Under the pieces are notes generated by a model. It made no database searches and was not told the origin of the DNA. It saw only the letters and a program-made list of their open reading frames with translations. The position numbers and the translations under genes were made by a program. 64,000 nt of DNA, taken from Lentzea tibetensis (GTDB lineage: Bacteria > Actinomycetota > Actinomycetes > Mycobacteriales > Pseudonocardiaceae). Where the stretch lies: NCBI RefSeq assembly GCF_007845675.1, contig NZ_VOBR01000006.1:124001-188000 (forward strand). The letters are read 5' to 3'. This document shows, in pieces, positions 34,740 through 42,849 of this stretch (position 1 is its first letter; each line of letters begins with the position of its first letter).

Positions 34740-35081
34740 ATGGACGGTGTGGCTGAGTGGTTCGAACGCTGGGACGCTCTCGCGAAGACGGGCGACGTCG
34801 AGCAGATGGCCGACATGGCGATGTTCCCGATCAACGCGGTGACCGACGGCGCGGCGACGACGTGGGACCGGGAGCAGTTCCTCCGCGACATGGGCGCGCA
34901 GGTGGGCGGGGACCTGCAGATGGAGTCGGTGCGCACGCCGCACTTCGTCAACGAGAACCTGGTGTTCGTGATCACCGAGGGCACGATCAACGGAATGCCC
35001 GTGCGCTACGGCGACCTGCTGGTGCGGGTCAAGGGTGAGTGGAAATTCCAGACAATGGTTCAAGGCGGCTGGGGAGAATAG
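34740..35081 (+). CDS. SnoaL/NTF2-like small protein
   Basis: The 113-residue protein looks like the NTF2/SnoaL cone fold: WFERWDALAKTGDVEQMADM at the start, SVRTPHFVNENLVFVITEGTI in the middle and VKGEWKFQTMVQG at the end. Members are isomerases, cyclases or non-catalytic binding proteins. No catalytic residues can be assigned. It starts just after a symmetric DNA element and has almost no 5' leader. Confidence 0.65.
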   Translation: MDGVAEWFERWDALAKTGDVEQMADMAMFPINAVTDGAATTWDREQFLRDMGAQVGGDLQMESVRTPHFVNENLVFVITEGTINGMPVRYGDLLVRVKGEWKFQTMVQGGWGE

Positions 35082-35089
35082 TCGCACGA

Positions 35090-35123
35090 CGAAGTGCCGG
35101 TCGGTTTTCCGACCGGCACTTCG
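35090..35123. terminator. Bidirectional hairpin terminator
   Basis: A perfect 15-bp stem (35090-35104 with 35109-35123) closed by TTTT lies between convergent genes ending at 35081 and 35136. The plus strand continues GCACATTT. It can stop transcription from both sides. Confidence 0.85.
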
Positions 35124-35135
35124 CACATTTACAGA

Positions 35136-36110
35136 TCAAGGATTCTGGTTGGCGGCCTGGTTGAACACGTCACGCACGTGGTTGTCGTAATACGGCCCTG
35201 CGTTGTAACCGCTGCCGTCCGATGCGATGCCGTGCATGTCGCTGATGACGTAACCGAGCCCATTGGGCTGGTAGTCGCGCAGCCACGGCCCACCACTGGA
35301 CCCGCCGCCGAAGTTGCAGCCCAGGCGTTGCAGCGCGGCACCCGGCCACTTGTCCGTGGTGCCCCAGCAGTACCACTGCACCTCGCCGCCGTCCCGGTTG
35401 CCGGGGTAGCCCGCGATGTGCACGAAGTTCGAGTAACCGGGGTTGACGATCAGCCCGTGGCCGCCCGCGGCGTCGACCACGCGCTGCCCGGAGGCGTTGT
35501 TGTAGGTGACGACGAACGCGAAGTCGCGCTCGCGGTCGGCGCGCTGCGTCCAGCCGGTGGACGACCAGAACCAGTAGGCGTAGAACCGGCCGCGCGGAAC
35601 GCTGCCGCGCTGGTAGCCGGGCACGAAGTTCCAGTTCTGCATCCACGCGGTGCCGGAGCCGGGGTGCACGCAGTGGCCTGCGGTGACGACGACGCGCTTG
35701 GACCCGGAGTTGACCGCGGCACCGGAGCACTGCCAGTTGCCGCCGCGCGGGTCGGTGTAGAACACCTTGCCGGTGGTGTAGGAGAACCACGCGTCGTTGG
35801 TGCTCACGTCACCCTTGGCCGGGGACGCGGGTTGGGACGCGACCAGCTCTTTGCCGGCCTTGTCGATGGCTTCCTTTGTGATCTGGTCGGCGAAGGACGC
35901 GGTGGCGGGCTTGGCCTCGGCCATCCGCTCGGTCGTCCAGTACTCGTCGACCGCCTTCTGGACCTGCGCCTCGGACTTGCCGGGATTCGCGGCGGTGCCT
36001 GAGATCTGACTCTTGGGCGCCGCGGGTGCGGCGGTGGCCGGCGCGATGACGCTGGCGGTGAGGGCCAGACCGGAGACGACGGCCAACAAGGTTCTTCGGA
36101 ACACGAACAT
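35136..36110 (-). CDS. Secreted trypsin-like (S1) serine protease, glutamyl-endopeptidase type
   Basis: The 324-residue preproprotein has a signal peptide (about residues 1-27) and a propeptide of about 75 residues. The protease domain has a full triad: His in VVTAGHCVHP, Asp in RERDFAFVV and Ser in GGGSSGGPWL. The active-site Ser motif GSSGGP resembles glutamyl endopeptidase-like actinomycete enzymes. GGGAGAG precedes the ATG at 36110. It probably degrades extracellular protein and has its own transcript, bounded by the hairpin at 35090. Confidence 0.88.
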   Translation of the reverse strand: MFVFRRTLLAVVSGLALTASVIAPATAAPAAPKSQISGTAANPGKSEAQVQKAVDEYWTTERMAEAKPATASFADQITKEAIDKAGKELVASQPASPAKGDVSTNDAWFSYTTGKVFYTDPRGGNWQCSGAAVNSGSKRVVVTAGHCVHPGSGTAWMQNWNFVPGYQRGSVPRGRFYAYWFWSSTGWTQRADRERDFAFVVTYNNASGQRVVDAAGGHGLIVNPGYSNFVHIAGYPGNRDGGEVQWYCWGTTDKWPGAALQRLGCNFGGGSSGGPWLRDYQPNGLGYVISDMHGIASDGSGYNAGPYYDNHVRDVFNQAANQNP

Positions 36111-36312
36111 GCACTCTCCCGTTGAAAATGAGCAGCACGAATCGATTCCACAAACGTGGCGGGAATGTTCTTGAAAACCCCTTTGCTTCAAACTCCCCGT
36201 TGAGCAGCCCACCGGGCGGGGTCGCCATTGTCAAGAGTGAAGACCGGAATGCGTCCGTCCGGCCGAGGTATACCTAGTGCGGTGACGACTAACCCTCACT
36301 GGTTTTGACGAA

Positions 36313-36906
36313 TCAACCGAACAGATCGGCGAGTGCCTTGATCGTAATTGCCGGATCGGTCGCGTGCACCGTCGTCATGCCGAGCTGAGCCGCGGGCTCG
36401 AGGAACTTGGCCGAGTCGTCGGCGTAGACGCAGTCCTTCGGCGCGATGCCGAGGCGGCCCGCGGTCAGCCGGTAGATCTCGGGGTCCGGCTTGCGCAGCT
36501 TCTCCCGGTCGGACGCGACCAGCACGTCGACCTTCCGGTCGAGGTCGAAGCGCTCGTAGAGGTCGAACGGATCCGAGCCGACCGAGTTCGACAGCACCGC
36601 GACCTTCACGCCGCGCCGCCGCACCCGCGCCACGGCGTCCATCACCTCGCGCCGCAGCTCCAGGCCTCGGCACATGCGTTCGACCAGGTCGTCCGGGAAG
36701 ATCCGCAGCGCGTCGCCGATCGTCTCGGCGAACTGCGCCTGGGTGATCGCGCCGCGTTCGAGGTCCGCGACCAGCGCCGCGTTGGCGACCATGGCGGAGC
36801 GCAACGCGGTCGGCTCCAGGCCTTCTTCGAGGCTGAACCGGCGGGCGGAATCGTCGAACGGGGTGCTGAGGACGCCGCCGAAGTCGATGATCAGAGCCTG
36901 AAGCAT
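36313..36906 (-). CDS. HAD-superfamily hydrolase
   Basis: The 197-residue enzyme has the HAD motifs: motif I IIDFGGVLS (its first Asp is the nucleophile; the usual second Asp is Gly), motif II VAVLSNS, motif III Lys in REKLRKPDPEIY and motif IV VYADDS. The replacement of the second acid in motif I is common in haloacid dehalogenase-like or phosphatase relatives and can affect activity. The ATG at 36906 lies just before motif I and is preferred. It diverges from the DUF4865 gene. Confidence 0.85.
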   Translation of the reverse strand: MLQALIIDFGGVLSTPFDDSARRFSLEEGLEPTALRSAMVANAALVADLERGAITQAQFAETIGDALRIFPDDLVERMCRGLELRREVMDAVARVRRRGVKVAVLSNSVGSDPFDLYERFDLDRKVDVLVASDREKLRKPDPEIYRLTAGRLGIAPKDCVYADDSAKFLEPAAQLGMTTVHATDPAITIKALADLFG

Positions 36907-36941
36907 GTGATCACCTTCGCACGACACCAGGGGGAAGAGCC

Positions 36942-37463
36942 ATGATCGCGATGCAGTACGAGATCACGTTGCCGTCCGACTACGACATGTCGATCATCCG
37001 GCACCGGGTCGCCACCAGGGGCCACCTGCTGGACGACTTCGCCGGGCTGCGGCTCAAGGCGTACCTGGTGCGGGAGAACGCGCCGGTCAACCAGTACGCG
37101 CCGTTCTACGTCTGGGACACGAGCGACGGCATGGCCGAGTTCCTGTACCGCGGCGGCGGCTTCCAGGGCATCCTCGCGAGCTTCGGGCGGCCGGTCGTGC
37201 AGCACTGGCCGGGCGTCGCGTTCCGCCGCGGCACCGCGTCCGAGGCGCGGTTCGCCACGCGGCGGCTCGTCCGGCTCGGCCCGGACGACGACCCGATCAC
37301 GGCCGTCGCCGAGGCCACCGAAGAGTTCGAGCAGCGCGCCGACGGCGTGCACTCGACCGTGCTCGCCGTCGACCCGCGGAACTGGGAGATCGTGCACTTC
37401 ACGCTGTGGGCGGAGAACACCGGCGAACCCGGCTGGGAGGTGCTGCACCTCTCCCAGCCTTAG
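36942..37463 (+). CDS. DUF4865-family protein
   Basis: The 173-residue protein begins with the DUF4865 opening (MQYEITLPSDYDMSIIRHRV) and keeps the family pattern YAPFYVWDTSDGMAEFLY. Family function is unknown; the fold resembles ABM-type monooxygenases. The gene starts 35 bp from the divergent HAD gene, with GGGGGAAGAG upstream, and its stop overlaps the radical SAM gene stop by 4 bp. Confidence 0.8.
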   Translation: MIAMQYEITLPSDYDMSIIRHRVATRGHLLDDFAGLRLKAYLVRENAPVNQYAPFYVWDTSDGMAEFLYRGGGFQGILASFGRPVVQHWPGVAFRRGTASEARFATRRLVRLGPDDDPITAVAEATEEFEQRADGVHSTVLAVDPRNWEIVHFTLWAENTGEPGWEVLHLSQP

Positions 37464-39427
37464 AGCAAGGTCAGCTGCTCCTGGTTCACCCGCGGCGACG
37501 GCACCCCGGACGGCAGCGCGCCGTCGGGCCACACGCCGTCCGGATCACCGGGCACCGCCCGCGTCCGCGCCTTGGGCAGCAGATCGTGCTTGCGCAGCAA
37601 CGGTTCCACGCGCAGCGAGAACCACTTGCGGTACCGGCTGTCCGCGTAGCTCCCCCGCCCGTACAGATCTCGGTACCCGGCGACCAGGTCCGGGTGCTCC
37701 TGCGCCAGCCACCGCGTGAACCACTCCCGCGCACCGGGCCGCAGGTGCAACGGCAACGCCGTCACCCCGGTGGCCCCGGCGGCGGCGATCTCACCGAACA
37801 GGTAGTCGAGCTGGTCGATGGAATCGGTCAGCCCCGGCAGCACGGGAGCCACGAACACCCCGCACGGCAACCCGGCGTCACGCACCTTGCGCACGAGCTC
37901 CAACCGGGCCTGCGGCGTGGGCGTGCCGGGTTCGAGCGTCTTGTGCAGGTCGCGGTCGAGCAGCGCCAGCGACACCCCGATCCCGACCGAAACGGACCGG
38001 GCCGCCTCCACCAGGAGCGGAATGTCCCGTGACAGCAACGTTCCCTTGGTGAGGATGGAGAACGGCGTGCCCGAGTCCGCCAGCGCCCTGATGATCGGAG
38101 GCATCAGGGCGTAGCGGCCCTCGGCCCGCTGGTACGGGTCCGTGTTCGTGCCCATCGCGACGTGCTCGTGCGTCCACTTCGGCGAACGCAGCTGCTTCCG
38201 CAGCACCTCGGCGGCGTTGATCTTCACCACGACCTGGCTGTCGAAGTCGTGGCCCGCGTCCATGTCCAGGTACGTGTGGGTGTTGCGGGCGAAGCAGTTG
38301 TGCGACACGACGCCGTTCGCGATGAAGTCACCGGTCCCGGTCGTGATGTCGTACAACGTCATCTCCTCGCCCAGGTCCTCCACGGACCGGACGCCGAGCG
38401 GCGCGGCGGACTTGATGGCCACGCCGTCGATGTCGCGCTTGCGCGTGATCGCCGGGTTCGTCGCGTGGAAGAAGCGCAGGTTCTCGCGCAGGCCGCCGCG
38501 CAGCCGGATGACGCGCATTCCCCTGCGGCGCTTGAGTTCCTCGACGGCGAAGTCGAAGTCGAAGTGCTTCAGGGCGAGGCACACCGCCTCGATGATGGTG
38601 GCGCTGCGGTTGGACATCCGCAGGATGCTGCGCGAGCACGTCCCGTTGAAGTCGAAGGCTCCCGCGAGGAAACCCTTGAGCCAGTCGTCGCTCGGGGCTA
38701 TCTGCCACCGTGCGAGCTCGCGCACGTGGTTCAGAAATCCCACCCCCTCTTGCACCCCGAGGTCGTCGAGGTACTCCTGGACGCGGTCCATCGCTTCGAC
38801 GTCCGCGAGGGGGATTCGGAACTCGTGCGCGTCGCCGACCATGCCGCGCAGGTAGCCGCGGCGGTACTCGTCGGTGACGCCGGGCTGCTCGGCGAACGCG
38901 CCGGTGCCCATCAGCTTGTTGCCCGTCGTCAGGTGCGGGCGGCGGCCGGAGCCGCAGGTGCCGCCGACGACGTGCTTCCAGCCCCGGTCGGTGAGGAACC
39001 GGTGGTCGCCGCTGCTGACCAGCCGCGTCCCGTCCTCGAGCGTCACGCGGTACGCCTGCTTGCGCGTCTCCCAGTGCGCTTCGACGCGCGTTCGAACGTA
39101 GCGGCGGTAGTTGCCGGTCAGCTCGGTGCCGTAGATCTCGTCGCCCACCCGGAGCTCGGAGATCGGCTTCGTGCGCCCGTCGGCCATCAGCACCGGCGTG
39201 TCGCCCGCCAGGCAGTAGGTGCAGGCGTGTGAGCAGCCGCGATACGGGTTCACCGTCCAGTCGAACGGCAGGCCTCCGTTCGGAACCTTGTTGAGCACGG
39301 ACTTGGCGCGGACCTCGTGGAAGACCACGCCCGCGAACTCAGGAGTTCGTACGCTGCGCACCAGTCCCGGTAAACCCGGTAGGGCCAGCTGCGGCTCTGC
39401 CTCGACCTTCTGCCCATCCCATCGCAC
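37460..39427 (-). CDS. Rv2578c-type radical SAM protein interrupted by an intein
   Basis: The precursor has 655 residues if started at GTG 39427 (VRWDGQK matches the family start); a TTG at 39463 would add 12. The radical SAM motif reads CSHACTYC, but its third Cys is the first residue of an intein (about 306 residues). After the intein the extein resumes with CFARNTHTYLD, so splicing would restore CSHACTYCFARN, that is CX3CX2C. The spliced protein would be 349 residues, the usual size. Later blocks (SILTKGTLLSRDIPLL, GTPTPQARLELVRKVRDAG, FVAPVLPGLTDS) match the SPL-like radical SAM family. A perfect LexA box lies just upstream. Confidence 0.9.
   Translation of the reverse strand: MRWDGQKVEAEPQLALPGLPGLVRSVRTPEFAGVVFHEVRAKSVLNKVPNGGLPFDWTVNPYRGCSHACTYCLAGDTPVLMADGRTKPISELRVGDEIYGTELTGNYRRYVRTRVEAHWETRKQAYRVTLEDGTRLVSSGDHRFLTDRGWKHVVGGTCGSGRRPHLTTGNKLMGTGAFAEQPGVTDEYRRGYLRGMVGDAHEFRIPLADVEAMDRVQEYLDDLGVQEGVGFLNHVRELARWQIAPSDDWLKGFLAGAFDFNGTCSRSILRMSNRSATIIEAVCLALKHFDFDFAVEELKRRRGMRVIRLRGGLRENLRFFHATNPAITRKRDIDGVAIKSAAPLGVRSVEDLGEEMTLYDITTGTGDFIANGVVSHNCFARNTHTYLDMDAGHDFDSQVVVKINAAEVLRKQLRSPKWTHEHVAMGTNTDPYQRAEGRYALMPPIIRALADSGTPFSILTKGTLLSRDIPLLVEAARSVSVGIGVSLALLDRDLHKTLEPGTPTPQARLELVRKVRDAGLPCGVFVAPVLPGLTDSIDQLDYLFGEIAAAGATGVTALPLHLRPGAREWFTRWLAQEHPDLVAGYRDLYGRGSYADSRYRKWFSLRVEPLLRKHDLLPKARTRAVPGDPDGVWPDGALPSGVPSPRVNQEQLTLL
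38297..39214 (-). other. Intein inside the radical SAM gene
   Basis: The intein starts with Cys at the third position of the CX3CX2C motif (block A: CLAGDTPVLMADG) and ends with VVSHN before the +1 Cys. Block B reads LVSSGDHRF (Ser replaces Thr of TxxH). Block F reads LYDITTGTGDFIANGVV. Two dodecapeptide-like stretches, GYLRGMVGDAHEF and WLKGFLAGAFDFNG, keep an acidic residue each. They suggest a LAGLIDADG homing endonuclease, possibly decayed since the usual Gly-Asp-Gly context is altered. Confidence 0.9.
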
Positions 39428-39436
39428 ATGTTCGAT

Positions 39437-39452
39437 TCGAACACATGTTCGA
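39437..39452. promoter_or_regulatory. LexA (SOS) box
   Basis: TCGAACACATGTTCGA matches the actinobacterial SOS consensus TCGAACNNNNGTTCGA exactly, with symmetry extending one base on each side. It lies 10 bp before the radical SAM start and 21 bp before the pnuC start, so LexA could repress both directions. Confidence 0.85.
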
Positions 39453-39472
39453 ACGAGGGTCAAGGAGACCGC

Positions 39473-40114
39473 GTGTCACTCGTTGACGTGATTCTGGTGC
39501 CGTTCCACTCGACGGCCTTCACGGCGTTCGGCGCAGCGACCAGCTGGGGCGAGGTCGCCGGCTTCGTGACCGGCGCGCTGTGCGTGTGGCTCGTGGCCGT
39601 GCAGAACGCCTGGAACTGGCCCATCGGCATCCTCAACAACGTGGCGTTCCTGCTGTTGTTCTGGTCGAGCGGGCTGTTCGCGGACTCCGGGCTGCAGGTC
39701 GTCTACATCGCGCTCGCGCTGTACGGCTGGTGGGCGTGGCTGCGCGGCGGCGACGAGCACACGGCGCTGCCGGTCAGCCGGACGACGCCGCGCCAGTGGC
39801 AGGGCCTGCTCGTCGCGGGAGTGCTGGGAACGGCTTTGCTGTACTGGGTCCTGGTGTCCTACACCGAGTCGACCGTGCCGTTCTGGGACTCGATCACCAC
39901 GGTGCTGTCGCTGCTCGCCACCTGGGGCCAGACCCGCAAGAAGGTCGAGTGCTGGTGGTTGTGGATCGCCGCGGACGTGATCTACGTGCCGCTGTACGGC
40001 TACAAGTCGCTGTGGCTGACCGCGATCCTCTACGTCGGCTTCATGGCGTTGTGCGTCATGGGGTTGCGCTCGTGGACGAAGTCGCTGCGCTCGGCCGAGG
40101 CGGTCCCCGCGTGA
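39473..40114 (+). CDS. pnuC: Nicotinamide riboside/mononucleotide transporter PnuC
   Basis: The 213-residue membrane protein has about seven hydrophobic segments and the PnuC-type signature NAWNWPIGILNNVAFLLLF. PnuC lets nicotinamide riboside enter by facilitated diffusion, then cytosolic kinase traps it. That partner is coded immediately downstream with a GTGA overlap. The GTG at 39473 has AAGGAG five bases upstream. The SOS box lies just before the ribosome-binding site. Confidence 0.92.
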   Translation: MSLVDVILVPFHSTAFTAFGAATSWGEVAGFVTGALCVWLVAVQNAWNWPIGILNNVAFLLLFWSSGLFADSGLQVVYIALALYGWWAWLRGGDEHTALPVSRTTPRQWQGLLVAGVLGTALLYWVLVSYTESTVPFWDSITTVLSLLATWGQTRKKVECWWLWIAADVIYVPLYGYKSLWLTAILYVGFMALCVMGLRSWTKSLRSAEAVPA

Positions 40115-41181
40115 AAGAGTTCGACCACGCACTGGTGCTCGGCAAGTTCTACCCGCCGCACGCCGGGCACCACCACCTGATCTCCGCCGCGGCCGCGCGA
40201 TCCGAACGCACGACCGTCACGGTGCTCGGGTCGAGCTGCGAGTCGCTCTCGATCTCCGACCGGGTGGCGTGGCTCCGGTCGGCGCACGCGGACACACCGG
40301 GCGTGGTCGTGCTGGGAGACCTCGACGACCACCCGATGGACTTCCACAGCGACACCGTGTGGGAGCTGCACGTCGGCGTCACCCGCGCGGTGCTGGGACG
40401 GCGCGCGATGCTCGACGGTGACGCGTCGAAGGCCGCGGTCGACGTGGTGTTCTCCAGCGAGGCGTACGGCGACGAGCTGGCCAAACGCCTCGACGCGCGG
40501 CACGTGCTCCTCGACATCGACCGCACGGCGTTCCCGGTCTCGGGGACGGCCGTGCGCGCTGACACGCGTGCCCACTGGCACCACCTCGCCCCCGCCACCC
40601 AGGCCGGGCTGGCGTGCCGCGTCGTGGTCGTCGGCGCGGAGAGCAGCGGCACGACGACGCTCTCACGCGCGCTGGCGGAGCACTTCGGCGCACCGTGGGT
40701 GCCGGAGTACGGGCGTGCGCACACCGAGGCCAAGCTCGTTGCGGCGCAAGCGTTCTCACCTGGCGCCACAGTGGACGATCTGGTGTGGACGGTGGGCGAC
40801 TTCGAGGACGTCGCGGTCCGGCAGCAGGCCTGGATCGACGCGGCCGCCACGGCGCCGCTGGTCGTGTCGGACAACGACGCGTGGGCCGCCTCGATCTGGT
40901 GTCAGCGCTACCTCGGGACCGCCCACCCGCTGCCGCCGGGGACGCCGCCGCACCTGTACCTGCTGACCGACCACGACGGCGTGCCGTTCGTGCAGGACGG
41001 CTGGCGCGACGGCGAGCACCTGCGGCCGTGGATGACCGGTCTGTTCGCGTCCTCGCTCGACGAGCTGGGCGTGCCGTGGGTGCGGATGACCGGGTCTTTC
41101 GACGAACGGCTCGCGCGGGCGGTGGCCGTGTGCGAGGAGTTGCTGGACCGGCACTTCCGGTACGCGCCACCGAAGGGCTGA
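40111..41181 (+). CDS. nadR: NadR-like NMN adenylyltransferase/ribosylnicotinamide kinase
   Basis: The 356-residue protein has an N-terminal nucleotidyltransferase part with the GKFYPPHAGHHHL (HxGH) motif and the SGTAVRAD block. The C-terminal kinase half contains GAESSGTTTL. In P-loops the sequence GxxxxGKST/T normally has Lys where this protein has Thr. Actinobacterial NadR relatives with GTTT occur, so it may be a family variant, but activity should be tested. It would phosphorylate nicotinamide riboside imported by PnuC and adenylate NMN to NAD. The NadR HTH domain of enterobacteria is absent. Confidence 0.85.
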   Translation: MKEFDHALVLGKFYPPHAGHHHLISAAAARSERTTVTVLGSSCESLSISDRVAWLRSAHADTPGVVVLGDLDDHPMDFHSDTVWELHVGVTRAVLGRRAMLDGDASKAAVDVVFSSEAYGDELAKRLDARHVLLDIDRTAFPVSGTAVRADTRAHWHHLAPATQAGLACRVVVVGAESSGTTTLSRALAEHFGAPWVPEYGRAHTEAKLVAAQAFSPGATVDDLVWTVGDFEDVAVRQQAWIDAAATAPLVVSDNDAWAASIWCQRYLGTAHPLPPGTPPHLYLLTDHDGVPFVQDGWRDGEHLRPWMTGLFASSLDELGVPWVRMTGSFDERLARAVAVCEELLDRHFRYAPPKG

Positions 41182-41196
41182 CCCGGATGGGGGAAG

Positions 41197-42558
41197 ATGG
41201 CGTCCGTGGGACACGGACACGGACATTCCGCGGCTGACCCCGCTTCGGCGCGGGTGCGCCGGTTGTTGCTGATCCTGCTGGTGCCGGTGGTGCTGGCGAC
41301 GGTGGTCGGCGCGCTGCTGCTGTACCCGTTCGGCAAGGAGCAGAAGACCGGCGCCGACGTCGGGCTGACCCAGATCCCGGTGCGCGCGGTCGTCACGGCC
41401 ATCGTCGACGGCGGGTGCGGTGAGAACTGCATCGCGGTGACGGTGAAGATGACCGACGGCGACGCGGCCGGGCAGAGCGTGCCGGTGGCGTTCCAGAAGC
41501 AGCTGGCCGCGCCGACGTTCACGGTCGGTGACGAGGTCGTCCTCTCGTACAGCGGGCAGCAGCCGCAGCTCGCCGAGTCCTACCGGCTCGTCGACTTCCA
41601 GCGCGGATGGCCGCTGGCGCTGCTCGCGGTGCTGTTCGCGCTGGCCGTGCTGCTGCTCGGCAGATGGCACGGCCTGGCCGCGCTGGGCGCGCTGGTGCTG
41701 AGCTTCGTGGTGCTGGTGCTGTTCGTGCTGCCCGCGATCATCGCCGGGGAGAGCCCGCTCACCGTGGCGGTCGTCGGCGCCGGGCTGATCATGTTCATCG
41801 TCCTGTACCTGACGCACGGGATATCCGCCCGCACGTCGACGGCCGTGCTCGGCACGCTCGTGTCGCTGGCCCTGATCGGCGTGCTCGGCGCGTTGTTCTC
41901 CTACTTCGCCCGGCTGACCGGCCTGGACGACGAGACCACCAGCCTGATCGCCCTGCTCGGCACCCCGATCGACACCCGAGGACTGCTGCTGGCCGGCGCG
42001 ATCATCGGCGCGCTGGGTGTGCTCGACGACGTCACCGTCACGCAGACCTCCGCCGTGTGGGAGCTGCGGCGCGCCAACGCGTCGTTGTCGTGGCGCGAGC
42101 TGTTCACCGCCGGGTCGCGGATCGGGCGCGACCACATGTCGTCCGTGGTCAACACGCTCGTCATGGCCTACGCCGGTGCCGCGCTGCCGTTGCTGCTGGC
42201 GTTCTCGCTCTCCGGCCGGTCACTGGCCGAGATCCTCACCGCCGAGCAGGTCGCGCAGGAGATCGTGCGCACGCTCGTCGGCAGCATCGGGCTCGTCGCG
42301 GCGGTGCCGATCACCACCGCGCTCGCCGCGTTCGTCGCTTCACGCCAGGACGTTCCGGACGCGGAGCCTGTTGCTGTTGCTGTCGCCGAGCCCGTTGTCG
42401 AGCCGGAACCAGCTCCCAGTGCGTCAGGCCGGATCGAAGGCCACCTGTTCGACCCGGCGAAGGGTCCGTGGGAACGCCCTAAGAGGCCAGCAGCACCAGC
42501 AGGAGGGCGGCGGCGCCGGGCAGAACCTGGACGAACAGGATCTTCCGGCTCGCGGTGA
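41197..42558 (+). CDS. YibE/F-family membrane protein
   Basis: The 453-residue protein has one N-terminal membrane segment, a soluble beta-rich portion (about 45-125) with a Cys pair in DGGCGENCIAV, and then seven or so membrane segments. It contains DVTVTQTSAVWELRRAN and the GDHMSSVVNTLVMAYAG-like block that defines YibE/F. Function is unknown. The Pro/Ala-rich C-terminal tail (about 385-453) is poorly conserved and its last 80 bp overlap the convergent DUF1304 gene. Confidence 0.82.
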   Translation: MASVGHGHGHSAADPASARVRRLLLILLVPVVLATVVGALLLYPFGKEQKTGADVGLTQIPVRAVVTAIVDGGCGENCIAVTVKMTDGDAAGQSVPVAFQKQLAAPTFTVGDEVVLSYSGQQPQLAESYRLVDFQRGWPLALLAVLFALAVLLLGRWHGLAALGALVLSFVVLVLFVLPAIIAGESPLTVAVVGAGLIMFIVLYLTHGISARTSTAVLGTLVSLALIGVLGALFSYFARLTGLDDETTSLIALLGTPIDTRGLLLAGAIIGALGVLDDVTVTQTSAVWELRRANASLSWRELFTAGSRIGRDHMSSVVNTLVMAYAGAALPLLLAFSLSGRSLAEILTAEQVAQEIVRTLVGSIGLVAAVPITTALAAFVASRQDVPDAEPVAVAVAEPVVEPEPAPSASGRIEGHLFDPAKGPWERPKRPAAPAGGRRRRAEPGRTGSSGSR

Positions 42559-42832
42559 GCGCGCCGTAGATGCCGGCGACGATCACGAAGACCAGGAACA
42601 GGATCGTGGCCGGGGTGTCGTCCCTGACCAGCCCGTAGACCAGGCCGGCCGCCAGGAAGCCGTTGTAGAGGCCCTGGTTGGCGGCGAGCGCCTTGGACTC
42701 CTTCGCGAACTGCGGCGTCAGGTCGAACGCCTTGTGACCGCGCGGGGTGTCCCAGAGGAACATCTCCAGCACCAGGATGTAGACGTGGATGAGCGCCACC
42801 AGGGCGACGAGGACGTTTGCCGCGATCTGCAC
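42479..42832 (-). CDS. DUF1304-family small membrane protein
   Basis: The 117-residue protein has four membrane segments and the DUF1304 pattern: LVALIHVYILVLEMFLWDT then NQGLYNGFLAAGLVYGL. Function is unknown. It overlaps the end of the YibE/F gene by 80 bp on the opposite strand, and its GTG start is only 17 bp from the divergent methyltransferase-like gene start, leaving little room for separate promoters. Confidence 0.85.
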   Translation of the reverse strand: MQIAANVLVALVALIHVYILVLEMFLWDTPRGHKAFDLTPQFAKESKALAANQGLYNGFLAAGLVYGLVRDDTPATILFLVFVIVAGIYGALTASRKILFVQVLPGAAALLLVLLAS

Positions 42833-42849
42833 GGTGCGACAATAGACCC

